Source: Sandaracinus sp. (lineage in GTDB: Bacteria; Myxococcota_A; Polyangia; Polyangiales; Houyiibacteriaceae). Taken from it: DNA of 64,000 bases. The notes under the pieces are model-generated. The model saw only the letters and a list, made by a program, of their open reading frames with translations. It made no database searches and was not told where the DNA came from. A program made the translations under genes and the position numbers. Positions within the stretch are counted from its first letter, which is position 1, and the number at the start of each line of letters is the position of its first letter. Below are positions 51,674 through 62,200 of the stretch, in pieces. The stretch spans positions 1-64,000 of the forward strand of contig JACKEH010000011.1 in NCBI GenBank assembly GCA_020633125.1, written 5' to 3'.

Positions 51674-52423
51674 TCATGCGTTTGTGGGCGTGGTGCCCAC
51701 GTTCGAGACTTTCCGGTGCTTCTTCCGGAAACGCATGTTCAGGACCTCGATGGTCACCGAGAAGCCCATCGCGAAGTAGATGTAGCCCTTGCTGATGTGC
51801 TGACCGAAGCCCTCCGCGGTGAGCAACACGCCGATGAGGAGCAGGAACGAGAGCGCGAGGATCTTCATCGAGGGGTGGCGGTTGACGAAGTTCCCGATCG
51901 GGCGGGCGCCGAGCAGCATGACCCCGACCGCGACGACCACCGCGATCACCATGATCTCGATCTCGTCGACCATGCCGACCGCCGTGATCACGGAGTCGAG
52001 GCTGAAGACGATGTCGAGCAGCATGATCTGGAAGACGGTGCCGGCGAGCGAGGCGCGGCCACGCGCGGCCATCGCTTCTTCTTCGTCGACCTCCACCTTC
52101 TCGTAGATCTCGTGCGCGGCCTTCCCCATCAGGAAGAGGCCTCCGCCGAGCAGGATGAGATGGCGCCCCGTCATCCCGTGGTCCCAGATCGTGAAGAGCG
52201 GGGTCGTCAGGTGCATCACCCAGCTGATCGCGAAGAGCAGCGCGAGGCGCGAGACCAACGCGGCGCCGAGGCCGAGGTTGTACGCGAGCTTCTGCTGCTC
52301 CTTCGGGAGCTTCTCGGTGAGGATCGCGATGAAGACGATGTTGTCGATGCCGAGGATGACCTCGAGCGAGAGCAAGGTCAGCAGCGCGATCCAGGCGTCG
52401 GGGTGGGAGAAGATCTCGATCAC
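51674..52423 (-). CDS. TerC-family membrane protein
   Basis: A 249-residue integral membrane protein of the TerC family, thought to move metal ions (for example manganese during protein export). Seven or so hydrophobic segments; the diagnostic acidic residues are seen in LLSLEVILGIDNIVF and in MLLDIVFSLDSVITAVGM, both with Asp/Glu-Asn/Asp pairs that line the ion path. The GTG start 52423 is taken because MIEIFSHPDAW is the family N terminus; the longer open frame is Arg-rich and not conserved-looking. Confidence 0.92.
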   Translation of the reverse strand: MIEIFSHPDAWIALLTLLSLEVILGIDNIVFIAILTEKLPKEQQKLAYNLGLGAALVSRLALLFAISWVMHLTTPLFTIWDHGMTGRHLILLGGGLFLMGKAAHEIYEKVEVDEEEAMAARGRASLAGTVFQIMLLDIVFSLDSVITAVGMVDEIEIMVIAVVVAVGVMLLGARPIGNFVNRHPSMKILALSFLLLIGVLLTAEGFGQHISKGYIYFAMGFSVTIEVLNMRFRKKHRKVSNVGTTPTNA

Positions 52424-52544
52424 CCTCGCGGCGTAGCACGGCGACTCGAGGGACGGGGAGGTGGCGCGATGCCTCGGACCACCGCGGCTTTTGCGGCGTG
52501 GCTCCTTCGCCGGCTCGCGGCGTGACTGGATCCGTCCGCCGCGC

Positions 52545-54590
52545 TCAGCCCGTCCAGGGAGGGGGGGCGCCGGGATCCGGCGGAGGCGTCGTCGTCGCGC
52601 CACCCATGTTCGCCGCGCCGCCCATGTTGGCGGGGATGCTCCAATCGATGCCGTCGTCTTCGATCACGGCGGGGGGTGGAAGCTCTTCCATCGTCGGCGG
52701 CGTGGGCGTGGTGCGCAGGACGGTGGTGCGCGGAGTCTCGGTGCTTCGGCGCGGCGCGTTGGACGCGCGCGAGACCTCGAGTGGTGCGACGACTGGCGAC
52801 TCGAGCCCGCCGACCGTGAAGCGAACCTCGTACGTGCCGGCGGTGCGAATTGTGGTCGTCGCGAGCCAACGCCGTTCGACCCCGGCACGGACCGCGTCGA
52901 CGCGCGCGACACGTCGGTTGCTGCGGTAGAGCTCGAAGCGCGCGCCTTCGGCGTACGTGCCTTCGCCGAGCACCACCTCGAGCGTGAGCTCGTCCCCCAC
53001 CCGAACGTCCGGAGGCAGGCGCAGGCCGGGCTCGGGCTCTGGAGGCGCGTCCAACGCAGCGCGTCGTTCGAGTGCCTCGACGTCGTCGGGAACGAAGGCG
53101 AGCAAACGCGTCCAGGCTTCGCGTGCGCGCTCGCGATCGAGCGTGCCCCGCGCGGCGTCGCGCAGCCTCCTCGTGGCTTCGTCGCGTAGCCGCCGTGCGT
53201 CTTCGGCGGCGCCGTTCGACGCGAGCACCGCCGTCAGCGTGAGCACGTCGTCGCCCGGGGCGCCGTCGAAGCGTCCCGCCGCCAGCGCGGCTTCGGCGCG
53301 CTCGAGCTCGGTCGGTGTGGCGACCTCGGTCGCGGTCGCGGCGCGCCACGCCATCACGCCTCCGACGACCGCCGCGGCGCCGATGGCGAACGCGAGCAAC
53401 ATCGTCGGCCAACGCGGTCGACCGGGGAGCCCCGGGATGTTGGCGACGATCGCGTCGGTGTTCTCGCGCCGGACCGGCGCGGTCGGCGTGGGCTCTCGAC
53501 GTGGCCTCGGTGCGACGGGCGCGACGTGCGGAGGAGGCGCGGTCGGAGGAGGCGCGGTCGGCGGAGGCGCGGTCGGCGCCGAAGGGCGGTAGCTCCCGCG
53601 CCCCAACGCGATGCCGGCGACCGGGATCGCCGCGAGCTCGGCGGCCTCACGAAGCGCACGCGCGAGCTGCCCCGCGTCGTCGTATCGCATGTCCGGGTTC
53701 TTCGCGAGGGCGCGCATCACCACGTCGGCGACGACCTGCGGCACGCGTCGGCCTTCGCCACGCGAGCGAAGCGCGGGCGCCGGATCGTGGATGTGCTTCA
53801 TCAACATCGCGACCGGCGAGCCGGCCTCGAAGGGCGTCACGCCGGTGAGGAGCTGGTAGGCCAAGATGCCGATCGAATAGACGTCGCTTCGCGCGTCGGT
53901 CGCCTCGCCGCTCGCGCCTTCGGGCGAGATGTAGCGCGCGGTGCCGAAGATCACGCCGCTCTGGGTGAGCGCGGTCTGCTGATCCCAGAGCATGCGCGCG
54001 ATGCCGAAATCGAGCACCTTCACGAAGTCGGGATCGCCGAGCCGTTCCACCAGCATCACGTTCTCGGGCTTCACGTCGCGGTGCACGATGCCCTGCGCGT
54101 GCGCCACGCCGATGGCGTCGCAGATCTGCGTGACGACGTGCATCGCGCGTGGGACCGGAAGCACGCCGTCTTGGTCGAGCACGTCGACGAGGGAGCGCCC
54201 CGCGAGGTGCTCCATCACGAGGTAGAGGTTTCCGTCTTCGGGGAGCTCGCCGAAGAGGAACACCCGCACGAGGTTCGGGTGCTCGAGGCTCGTCGCGACG
54301 CGCGCTTCGCGATGGAAGCGGCGAACGGCGTCGGAGTTCTTCGCGAGCTCGGGGTGTAGGATCTTGATCGCGACGTCGCGTCCGAGGGTGGTCTGGTGCG
54401 CGCGGTAGACCGTGCCCATGCCGCCGGAGCCGATGGGCTCGTCGATTCGGAACTGTCCGAGGACGATGCGCCCGACGAAAGGATCGGAGCCCCCGCCGGT
54501 GGTGAGCACGGCGCCGTCCTTCTGGCAGAACGTGGCCGCGGCGTCGTAGCGGAGGCCACAGAGCGGACAGACCTTCGGCGCGGCGGTCAT
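52545..54590 (-). CDS. Ser/Thr protein kinase with N-terminal zinc motif and extracytoplasmic domain
   Basis: A 681-residue Hanks-type kinase. An N-terminal zinc-ribbon piece has CPLCG and FC (Cys8, Cys11, Cys22). The kinase domain has GSGGMG, VAIK with Lys76, HRDVKPEN with Asp172 and DFG at 194-196, so it is catalytic. After it come a Pro-rich repeat (TAPPPTAPPPTAPPP), a Pro/Arg linker, one membrane segment (MLLAFAIGAAAVVGGVMAW) and an extracytoplasmic part with a helical segment and an Ig-like beta domain (LTLEVVLGEGTYAEGARFEL). This is a typical transmembrane signal kinase of myxobacteria. ATG 54590 is taken as start; ATG 54638 is possible. Confidence 0.88.
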   Translation of the reverse strand: MTAAPKVCPLCGLRYDAAATFCQKDGAVLTTGGGSDPFVGRIVLGQFRIDEPIGSGGMGTVYRAHQTTLGRDVAIKILHPELAKNSDAVRRFHREARVATSLEHPNLVRVFLFGELPEDGNLYLVMEHLAGRSLVDVLDQDGVLPVPRAMHVVTQICDAIGVAHAQGIVHRDVKPENVMLVERLGDPDFVKVLDFGIARMLWDQQTALTQSGVIFGTARYISPEGASGEATDARSDVYSIGILAYQLLTGVTPFEAGSPVAMLMKHIHDPAPALRSRGEGRRVPQVVADVVMRALAKNPDMRYDDAGQLARALREAAELAAIPVAGIALGRGSYRPSAPTAPPPTAPPPTAPPPHVAPVAPRPRREPTPTAPVRRENTDAIVANIPGLPGRPRWPTMLLAFAIGAAAVVGGVMAWRAATATEVATPTELERAEAALAAGRFDGAPGDDVLTLTAVLASNGAAEDARRLRDEATRRLRDAARGTLDRERAREAWTRLLAFVPDDVEALERRAALDAPPEPEPGLRLPPDVRVGDELTLEVVLGEGTYAEGARFELYRSNRRVARVDAVRAGVERRWLATTTIRTAGTYEVRFTVGGLESPVVAPLEVSRASNAPRRSTETPRTTVLRTTPTPPTMEELPPPAVIEDDGIDWSIPANMGGAANMGGATTTPPPDPGAPPPWTG

Positions 54591-54807
54591 CGGACGGACT
54601 CCGCTCGGAGTAACACTCGCTCGGGGCTGGCTCAACATCGGGGCACGTTCGCAGGGATAGGGGCGACGAGGAGAAGAGACGACGGGCACGGGCGATCCCC
54701 GTGTGGATCAGGACCCCCGAATCCGTCGTTCCATGGCCTCCGAACGTTCAATCCGATCGAACGCTTGACGATTCTTCACGCCAGCTACGAAGAAGCAGCC
54801 ACGACGA

Positions 54808-54840
54808 AAGGGCCCGGATTCGCGAGGAATCCGAGCCCTT
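54808..54840 (-). terminator. terminator of the Cys-repeat lipoprotein gene
   Basis: A 14-base stem with one mismatch (54808-54821 with 54827-54840), five-base loop, followed on the minus strand by TTCGTCG. It lies 31 bases after the stop of the gene at 54871. Confidence 0.65.
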
Positions 54841-54870
54841 CGTCGAACGCCCCGAACCTCGGCGCGCGCT

Positions 54871-56049
54871 TCAGCCGCCGCTGGCGCTGACCGAGCCGCT
54901 GACCTCGACGCTGGCCTCGAAGGTCACCTGGATGCTCGCCGCGGCCTCGACCTGCGCATCGACCGCCTCGGCGAGGCAGACGCTCGCCTGCACGCCGGCG
55001 TCGACCGCCGCGCCTGCCGCATCACCGAGGCCCGCCGCGACGTCCACACCGGCTTCGATCACGAGCTCGAGCTTCTCGGCCGCGGTGAGGATGCGCGGCA
55101 GGTTCTCTTCGAGCGTGTCGGCGAGGGCCTCGAGCTCGGTCGCGCTCGCGCCGTCGATGCTCACGACGATCGAGGGCGGCGTGCACTCCGCCTCGAAGCT
55201 CGCGTCGGCGTCGCAGCTCGCGGTGCAGTCCGCGTCCGCCTCGACCACGAGCTCGCCGCCTTCGCAGCGCGGTTGCTCGAACGCGACGTCGCAGCTGCCG
55301 GTGCAGGTGCCTTCGCAGCTACCGCTGACGTCCGCGCGGCATTCGCCTTCGCAGGTGCCTTCGCAGGTGCCCGAGCACTGCGCCGAGATCTCGCCCTCGC
55401 AGGTGCCGCGGCACGTGCCGGAGCAGGTGCCCATGCAGCTGCCGTCTTCGGCCGTCGCGCTGCACTCGCCTTCGCATGCGCCGTTGCAGGTGCCCATGCA
55501 CGTTCCTTCGATGCGCGCGTCGCACGCGCCCTCGCAGGTGCCGCGGCAGCTCGCGTCGCACGCGACGGAGCCTTCGACGGTGCAGCTGCCCGAGCAGCTC
55601 CCCGAGCAGCTGCCGCTGAGCATGCCGCCCATGCAGCGCGGCGGGGTCGCGCTCACGTCGAAGCTCGCGTCGCATTCGGCGACGCAGTCGACGTACGCGT
55701 TCACGTCGATCGTGCAGACCGCGGGCGAGACCTCGATGGTCACCGTGGCCGACGCGTTGGTCAGCGTGCTCGAGATCGCGTTGGCGGCGTTCTCGCAAGC
55801 GGTCGCGACGTCCATCGCGGTCGGCGCGCCCAGGTCGGCGGCGATGGCGTTGCATGCCGCGCGTACCTCCGCGTCGAGCTCGCGGGCTCCGACGCTCAGG
55901 CGACCCGTCGCTTCGAAGAGCCCGTCGAGGCGTGCGTCGCCGTACGCCGTGCTCACCGGGCCACGAAAGTCGTGCGGACAGTTGACGTCGTCACCCGAGA
56001 CGCAGCCCGCGAGCGCGAGCGCCAGAGCAAATGAGGATCGAAGCTTCAT
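54871..56049 (-). CDS. lipoprotein with Cys-Gly tetrapeptide repeats
   Basis: A 392-residue lipoprotein (signal FALALALAGC, Cys at 16). A first helical domain of about 100 residues is followed by about 150 residues with cysteine every four residues in SC-x-G units, for example SGSCSGSCSGSC and GTCEGTCEGEC, with 30 or more cysteines in total, then a C-terminal helical/beta part (AEKLELVIEAGVDVA). Tetrapeptide spacing suggests a disulfide-linked or metal-binding ladder. A GGAGGT site precedes ATG 56049 by six bases (an ATG two codons earlier touches that site). Function unknown; similar Cys-repeat lipoproteins occur in myxobacteria. Confidence 0.75.
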   Translation of the reverse strand: MKLRSSFALALALAGCVSGDDVNCPHDFRGPVSTAYGDARLDGLFEATGRLSVGARELDAEVRAACNAIAADLGAPTAMDVATACENAANAISSTLTNASATVTIEVSPAVCTIDVNAYVDCVAECDASFDVSATPPRCMGGMLSGSCSGSCSGSCTVEGSVACDASCRGTCEGACDARIEGTCMGTCNGACEGECSATAEDGSCMGTCSGTCRGTCEGEISAQCSGTCEGTCEGECRADVSGSCEGTCTGSCDVAFEQPRCEGGELVVEADADCTASCDADASFEAECTPPSIVVSIDGASATELEALADTLEENLPRILTAAEKLELVIEAGVDVAAGLGDAAGAAVDAGVQASVCLAEAVDAQVEAAASIQVTFEASVEVSGSVSASGG

Positions 56050-56339
56050 TCCCATACCTCCATGTGGCCGTTGGCGGCCTGCGGTCCCGAAGGACTGCGA
56101 AACGATGCGTGGGCGCCGGTCAACAAGGGGCGGGCCACGACGGGGATCTCTCGAAATGGCTGGGCTTTTCGAGGAGCGCGAAGGGAGCGAGAACCGTGGT
56201 TTCCAGCCGACGGACACGGATGTCGTGGCGTTTCGGGGCGATCGTGGCGTGGCGCGTTCGACGTCGGCCTCGGTCGAAGATTCGCGCTGCACGCGTGTCG
56301 TGCCGCGTCGGTCGGGGCAACCCGTCTTACGCTTGGAGC
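56050..56339. other. intergenic region between the Cys-repeat gene and rnc
   Basis: No gene or clear regulatory site was recognised; both neighbours are on the minus strand. The GGAGGT ribosome site of the Cys-repeat gene lies at the left end. Confidence 0.3.
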
Positions 56340-57035
56340 TCACTCGAGGTCTTCGAGCGCGGCCTTCGCGGCCACCTGCTCGGCCTCGGCCTTGGACCGG
56401 CCCGAACCGGTCGCGAGCACGTCGTCGCCGAGGACCAGCTCGACGAAGAACGTGCGCTCGTGGTCGGGACCGTCGGCGCGTACCAAGCGATACGTCGGCG
56501 TGCGTCCATGCGCGGCTTGAAGCAGCTCTTGCACACGCGATTTGTGATCCCGCTCGGCCGTGGCGGTCTCGAGGCGAGGCCCGAAGAGGGCGGCGACGAC
56601 CTCCCACGCGCGCGCGACACCTGCGTCGGCGATCACGGCACCCACCAGGGCTTCGAATGCCGAGGCGAGCAAGCGAGGTTTGTCTCGGCCGCCCGAGCGG
56701 TCTTCGCCCTTGCCGAGCCGAAGCGCGGGGCCGACCCCCAGCTCGGTGGCGATCGTCGCGAGCGAGCCCTCGCAGACGAGGTCGGCGCGTTTGCGCGTGA
56801 GCTCGCCCTCGCGTGCGTCAGGCTCGGCGTCGAAGAGCAGCTTGCCCACGCACATGCCGAGGAAGGCGTCGCCGAGGAACTCCAAACGCTCGTTGTCGCT
56901 CGGCGCGAGGCGCGGGCGTTCGTTGCGGTACGAGCGATGGGTCAACGCCTCACGCAGCAACTCGGGGCGCTCGAACGCGTGACCCAAGGCCACCGCGACC
57001 GCCGCTTCGTTCCGTTCCTCTTCCGCTTCCGTCAC
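56340..57035 (-). CDS. rnc: ribonuclease III
   Basis: A 231-residue double-strand-specific endoribonuclease that processes rRNA precursors and structured mRNAs. The signature NERLEFLGDAFLG (48-60) contains catalytic residues, LTHRSYRNE precedes it and FEALVGAVIADAG follows in the RNase III domain; residues about 150-231 form the dsRNA-binding domain (HKSRVQELLQAAHGRTPTYR, and the ending SKAEAEQVAAKAALEDLE). GTG 57035 is the start. No era or lepB gene follows on the strand within the window. Confidence 0.95.
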   Translation of the reverse strand: MTEAEEERNEAAVAVALGHAFERPELLREALTHRSYRNERPRLAPSDNERLEFLGDAFLGMCVGKLLFDAEPDAREGELTRKRADLVCEGSLATIATELGVGPALRLGKGEDRSGGRDKPRLLASAFEALVGAVIADAGVARAWEVVAALFGPRLETATAERDHKSRVQELLQAAHGRTPTYRLVRADGPDHERTFFVELVLGDDVLATGSGRSKAEAEQVAAKAALEDLE

Positions 57036-57123
57036 GGCGCGGGTCTAGCAGGTTGCCGCGACGGGGGCTCGCCGTGGGCGAGTGTGGGGAAAACGCGTGG
57101 TTTCGAGGACGTTTCGACGGTCT

Positions 57124-57597
57124 TCAGTCCGGCTTCGGCTCGAAGCGAATCGCACCGGCCGGGAGGAAGTAGACGATGTCCATCACGCCGCCTTCGACGC
57201 TCGGCACGTGCCAGCTGCCCGGCGGGTACACGGTCCAGCCTTCGGGGGCGCCGTCGAAACGGGGGTCGCCCGAGACTGTGAAGCAGAGATCGATCTCGCC
57301 GTTCGGGTGGGTGTGTCCGGGGCCGGGACGGTCCATGTGCACGACGTCGACCGACACGTCGCCTTCGCCGCTCGCTTTTCGCGGACGCGAGAAACGAATC
57401 CCGCCGGCTTCGCGCTCCGCGAGCCAGCGCTCCTCGACCCCCTGACGGACCAACGCGCGCAGCGCGATCATCGTGTCGCCGTCCATCGGAAACTCGGCGT
57501 CCAAGGTCGCCTTTGCGGCGATGGGATCGTTCACGTCGAGCGTGCGCGCGAGGTCGAGGAGGGGAGCGAGGCGGTCGAGGAAGAGTTCGAGGCTCAT
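57124..57597 (-). CDS. DUF4863-family cupin-like protein
   Basis: A 157-residue soluble protein. The second half reads as a cupin-type beta barrel: GHTHPNGEIDLCFTVSGDPR with HxH-like ligands, then GWTVYPPGSWHVPSVEGGVM with a third His, which would bind a metal. These features match DUF4863, whose members are small cytosolic proteins of unknown substrate. The first 50 residues are helical. ATG 57597 (MSLELF) is the natural start; upstream open frame is not conserved-looking. Confidence 0.8.
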   Translation of the reverse strand: MSLELFLDRLAPLLDLARTLDVNDPIAAKATLDAEFPMDGDTMIALRALVRQGVEERWLAEREAGGIRFSRPRKASGEGDVSVDVVHMDRPGPGHTHPNGEIDLCFTVSGDPRFDGAPEGWTVYPPGSWHVPSVEGGVMDIVYFLPAGAIRFEPKPD

Positions 57598-57740
57598 GGC
57601 AGGGCGTTGGTAATACGGCGCTCGGCGCGGGTCCGAGAGGCTTCTCTCACGCCGGGCGGAGGTACGGCGCGTCTTGCTGCTCCGTCGCGCGAGCCGGCCG
57701 AGGCTGTTGAATCTCGAAGGTGAGAGGCATTCTCCCGAGC

Positions 57741-59208
57741 ATGAAACGAACGTGGCTCGTTCTCTTGCTCGCCCTCTTCGCCTGTGGGGACGACGACGTC
57801 TCGTCGGCGGACGCGTCGACGCGTGGAACCGACGCGGGTCCGCGACGGGACGGTTCGGTCGACCCCGTCGACGCCGGCAACCCATCACGGGACGCGACGA
57901 TCGAAGACGCGGGAGGACCGACGCCGGTCGCGACCTGTGTCGAGCGTTCCGCGGCCATCGAGGCTTCCACGGGGACCACGATTCGGGTGGCGCCCGCCGA
58001 CGACGGACGAGTCACGGTCGATGGCGCGACGCGCACGTTGCGCGAGGTCGTCTCGTCGGCGGCGGAGGGCACGACGATCCTGCTCGAAGACGGCATGTAC
58101 GTGCTGCCGGAGGCGGCGGAGGGATCGTACACCGGGCTCTACTTCCGCACGCCGAACGTGACGATGCGGAGCGCTTCCGGGAACGCGGCCGCCGTCGTGA
58201 TCGACTCCGCGTACCGGCTGCACGGCGGGAGCACCGCGCCGATCACGATCGACGCCCCCGGCGTGGTGCTCGCGAGCTTCACCGTGCGCCGCTCCGTCTT
58301 CCACCTCGTGCACCTCTGGAAAGACGCCGACCGCGTGGTCGTGCACGACGTGCGCATGCTCGACGGCGGGCAGCAGTTCCTGAAGTCGAGCCCGGGCGAC
58401 GGACAGAACGTCGACGACGTCGAGGTGAGCTGCAGCCTCTTCGAGATGAGCGACGAAGGTCGCGACAACGCGTGGGGCTACGGGCCCTCCGACTGGAAAC
58501 ACGCGTTGCTACACGGGCGGGATCGACACGCACGACGCGCGCCGCTGGCACGTTCACGACAGCGTGTTCCGAGGCATCTACTGCAACGCGACCGGCACCC
58601 GGCATCCCGCGCACGGTCGCGCGGGCGATCAGCGCGGCGGCATGACCTACCTCGGCGGCCTGGCAGAGCACGCGATTCACATGTGGGACGCCGAGGACGG
58701 CGGTGGCCACGTGATCGAGCGCAACGTGATCGCGAACTGCGCGCGTGGCATCGGTCTCGGTCTGCAGGCCGAGGTCCACGACACCGTGATCGTCAACAAC
58801 ACGGTGTTCAGCGAGCACGCGGGGAGCGGCGAGCACGACGTCGGCATCGTCGTCGAGCGCGCGCACGACACCCGCGTCGAGCACAACACGGTGTTCTTCT
58901 CGTCGCCCGAGGCGTACGCCAATGGGATCGAATACCGCTGGGGCTCGACCTCGAACCTCACGCTCACGAACAACCTGACGAATCGCCTGATTCGTGCGCG
59001 GGACGGCGCGACGGGAACGCTCGCGGGCAACGTGACGGACGCGGAAGCCGCGGACTTCGTCGACGCGGCGGCCGCAGACCTCCACCTCGCGCGTTGCGAC
59101 CTCGACGGGATCGCCGGCGCCGGCGCGACGAGCGGGGTGGCCGACGATCTCGACGGAGACGCACGAGCCGCGACGCCCGACGTGGGCGCCGACGAGTGCG
59201 TCGAGTGA
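57741..59208 (+). pseudogene. lipoprotein with right-handed beta-helix, frameshifted
   Basis: ATG 57741 gives signal MKRTWLVLLLALFAC with a lipobox, followed by an Asp/Ala-rich linker and a right-handed parallel beta-helix (repeats such as ITIDAPGVVLASFTVRR, VIERNVIANCARGIGLG, VIVNNTVFSEHAGSG). The frame breaks near 58506: after WKHA the family sequence CYTGGIDTHDARRWHVHDS continues one frame over and then runs to the stop at 59208 through the repeats. One T fewer at GCGTTGC restores 489 residues. The fold is that of polysaccharide lyases and surface carbohydrate-binding proteins. Confidence 0.75.
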
Positions 59209-59222
59209 CGGCGCGTGCGCGT

Positions 59223-59272
59223 CAAAAAAAGAATGGAGCCCTGCCGCCACGAGGCTGCAGGGCTCCATTCTT
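59223..59272. terminator. bidirectional terminator
   Basis: A perfect 16-base stem: 59229-59244 (AAGAATGGAGCCCTGC) with 59257-59272, 12-base loop. The A run at 59224-59230 makes it a strong terminator for the minus-strand gene that ends at 59285; the plus-strand U tract is weak. It lies between convergent genes. Confidence 0.8.
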
Positions 59273-59284
59273 CGAGGTGTCGCT

Positions 59285-62200
59285 TCACTCGGTCGCGATG
59301 CAGACGACGAGGTTCGGCTTCTCCAATCGCGTCTGGTGACACACCGGGTCGCTCGAGAAGAAGGGCATGGGGCCCTCCCAATCGTCCGGCGCCTCGCCCG
59401 TTTGGGCCACGCGGACGTCCCACGTCCCCATTCGCCAATCCACCACGAACTGCGCGTCTCTTCCGGGGTTCACGGTTGTCAGGTGATCGTCGGCACCCGT
59501 CCGGCGATCGGCGAGGTCGTCGTCCCAGAGCTCGATCGTCAGCGCATGCTCCAAAGAGCTCCCGGCGGGCACCGGCGTCGTGTAGCTCCAGTCGTCGATG
59601 CAGGGACCGTCGGCGGTCGAGAGCGACCAACCCGAGCAGATCGCACGCTGATTGCGTGCGGGTGCGGCAACGGGCGTGGTGCTGCCCGGCGCGAGGGCCT
59701 CACCAGCGAGCATCACGTAGGGGTCGAGCGGGCGGCAGAGGTTGCCCATGCAGTCCGTCGTGCCCGAGGCGTCCATGCTGGCCACGCGGATGTCCAACGT
59801 GTGGTCGACGCCCCGGTGGTAGCGGCCGGGGATGCGAAGCGGCGTGAGCTCGAAGCGCGCGGCCACCGGGCGATGGTCGGAGAGACGGCCCGTCGTCGAC
59901 GTTCCGTCGTAGCCCCACGGCGTTCGGTATCGGAAGTCGGCGAGCGCGCAGAGGTGCTCGTTCGCATCCGCGTTGGAGGGGAAGAGAGGTTCCCAGATCG
60001 TTCCTTCGGAGCGCGTCAGAAGGTAGCCGGGCGGATCGTCCGACTCCGTCGGGTGCGCGGGGGGACGAATCAGGATGTAGTCCAGGCGGTCGTCTTCGAC
60101 GTTGTCGCAGCTCCACGTCGAGCAGCCGTCGACCACGTCGGTGCCGTCGGCGCGCCAGTCCCGGGACTTGAGTCGCTTCCCGATGCTCGTGCCGTGCCCA
60201 CACGAGCTCCAGTCGTACTGACTCTCTTCGCGGGCCACGTCGCCGTGGTCGATGGCCCACGGGAACACGTTGGGATACGGCGTGATCGTGTCGTCGGCCG
60301 GCGTGGTGCTGTCAGGAGGGGTGATTCGAAGCTCGTCGAGGATGGCGCCGTACAACGGATTTCGCACGGAGCCGGACGGGCTGAGCAATCGACGACCGTC
60401 GACGTTGAAGTCACCGGCGATCAGCGCGGGCTGGTCTCGGCGCTCGCCCACCGCTCGGTCGACGAACTCGCCCAGCTCACGAAGCTGCGACGCCGTGACC
60501 TCTTCGGGGGTGCGCAGGCCGCAGAACGCGGTGTTCGCTTGGAGAGCCGTGATGGCTGCCGCGCAGACCACGGGTGCGGGAACGAGTGGAATCTCGGGGC
60601 TGCCGCATTGCGCGAGCAGGCCTGCCCAGACCGCCGCGAGCTCGGTGTCCGACAGTTGGCAGATGGTCGGGTTCCTCGCTTGCAGGTGCGTGTTGAAGAC
60701 GTCGACGTACATCTCGGTCGTCGGCGCGGACGGGCAGGACGAAGGGAGGCGGAGGAAGGCGTCGGCAACGCACAGGCCGGGCTCGTGCACCCGGTCGTCG
60801 GCGGAGGCGGCGCATTCCGGCGACAGATCACGCGCGTTGGGGGTCCGAAGCGCCAGACGCACCCACTGGGCGCCCTTCGGCTTCAGAGCAGTCTTCGCCC
60901 ACACAATCCGAGTAGACGATGTGGTCGCGACCGATCGCGGGAACTTCGTCGCGATGAAGATCCCCGCGTGGTGATCGCCCAGCAGCGCTCCGCCCATCTC
61001 GCGGAAGAAGCTCGCGGGAGGCGCGGCCGGGCCGACCAGGTGCCAGGGCTCGAGCCCGGCGGCGCTTCGACGCTCGTTCACCAGCGAGAGCAGCCCTCGG
61101 CGTCCGAGATTTGCCAGACCTCCTGGAAGCGCGACGATGTCGTATTCCCAAATCAGGTCGGCGTGCTCGGACAGCGGAAGGTGCTCGAACGTGCCGCCGG
61201 CGAGCGCATCGCTCCGCGCCTTCGCCCCAACGCGCGAGATTCCAGGTCAGGAAGCTGAACGGGACTCCCTCGGGTCGTCCGAAGAGCAAGGAGACTTGCT
61301 TGGTGCGATCGAGGAGCGCGGTGGAGAGCGCCGAGGCTCCCACGGAGAGCTCCTCGGGCAGCGTGGCCTGTCCGCTCGCGTCGGCGATGGCGATGCCGAT
61401 CCCCGGAAGGAGCCCTGTCGCCGGTGGCACGAATGCCGAGGCCGGGAGCGTGATCGACATCTCCAAGTTGCAGCGGCGCAATCCCGGACCGCCGTCGACA
61501 CATCCGCCGGTGGCGGCTTGGAACGAGGAGTCGACCGGAATCGATTCCCAACGCGTGACGCCTCCGAGGCTCACCGCGCGACGCATCGTTCGCTCGCCTG
61601 ACTCGACCGTCGCCGCGTAGACGCGGTCGTTGTCACGAAGCGTCGCGGGATCGGTGGCCCAACGGTCGTAGTCGACCACGACCGCGAGGGGAGTCGCAGG
61701 AGGGGTGTACGTGGTCGACGGGGGGACGACGGCAGCGGAAGCACGACCTCGTGGAAGAAGAGTCGCAGGCGACGGCTCTGGTCGACCGTCGCGAAGACGT
61801 GGCCGTGACCGTCACGCGCCATTGCGCTCGGGAGTGGAGCTCGACAGCGCCCCAATACTCTTCCGGCGAGCGCACCCGTCGATGGCGAAGGGCGTGGTCG
61901 CGCGCGGCGGCACGTTGACGCAATCGAGTGGCTCGACGCCCTGATTGCACGTGTCCGAGCGCGGCACGCGTCCGACGGGACCGGAAGGCATCGTGCATCG
62001 ATCGTCGACGAGCCCGTTGCAATCGTCGTCGCGACCATCGCACGTGGTGTCCGAGCTCGCGCAACCTCGGAAGGCCGAGTCTTGGATTCGGACCACCGGG
62101 GACACGCTCGACAAGCAGGCTTGCAGGTCGCGCGCGCTGCTCGCGTCGCGCACGTAGCAGGCGGAGCTCGAAGCGAAGATGTTCTCCCGGAAGCTATACA

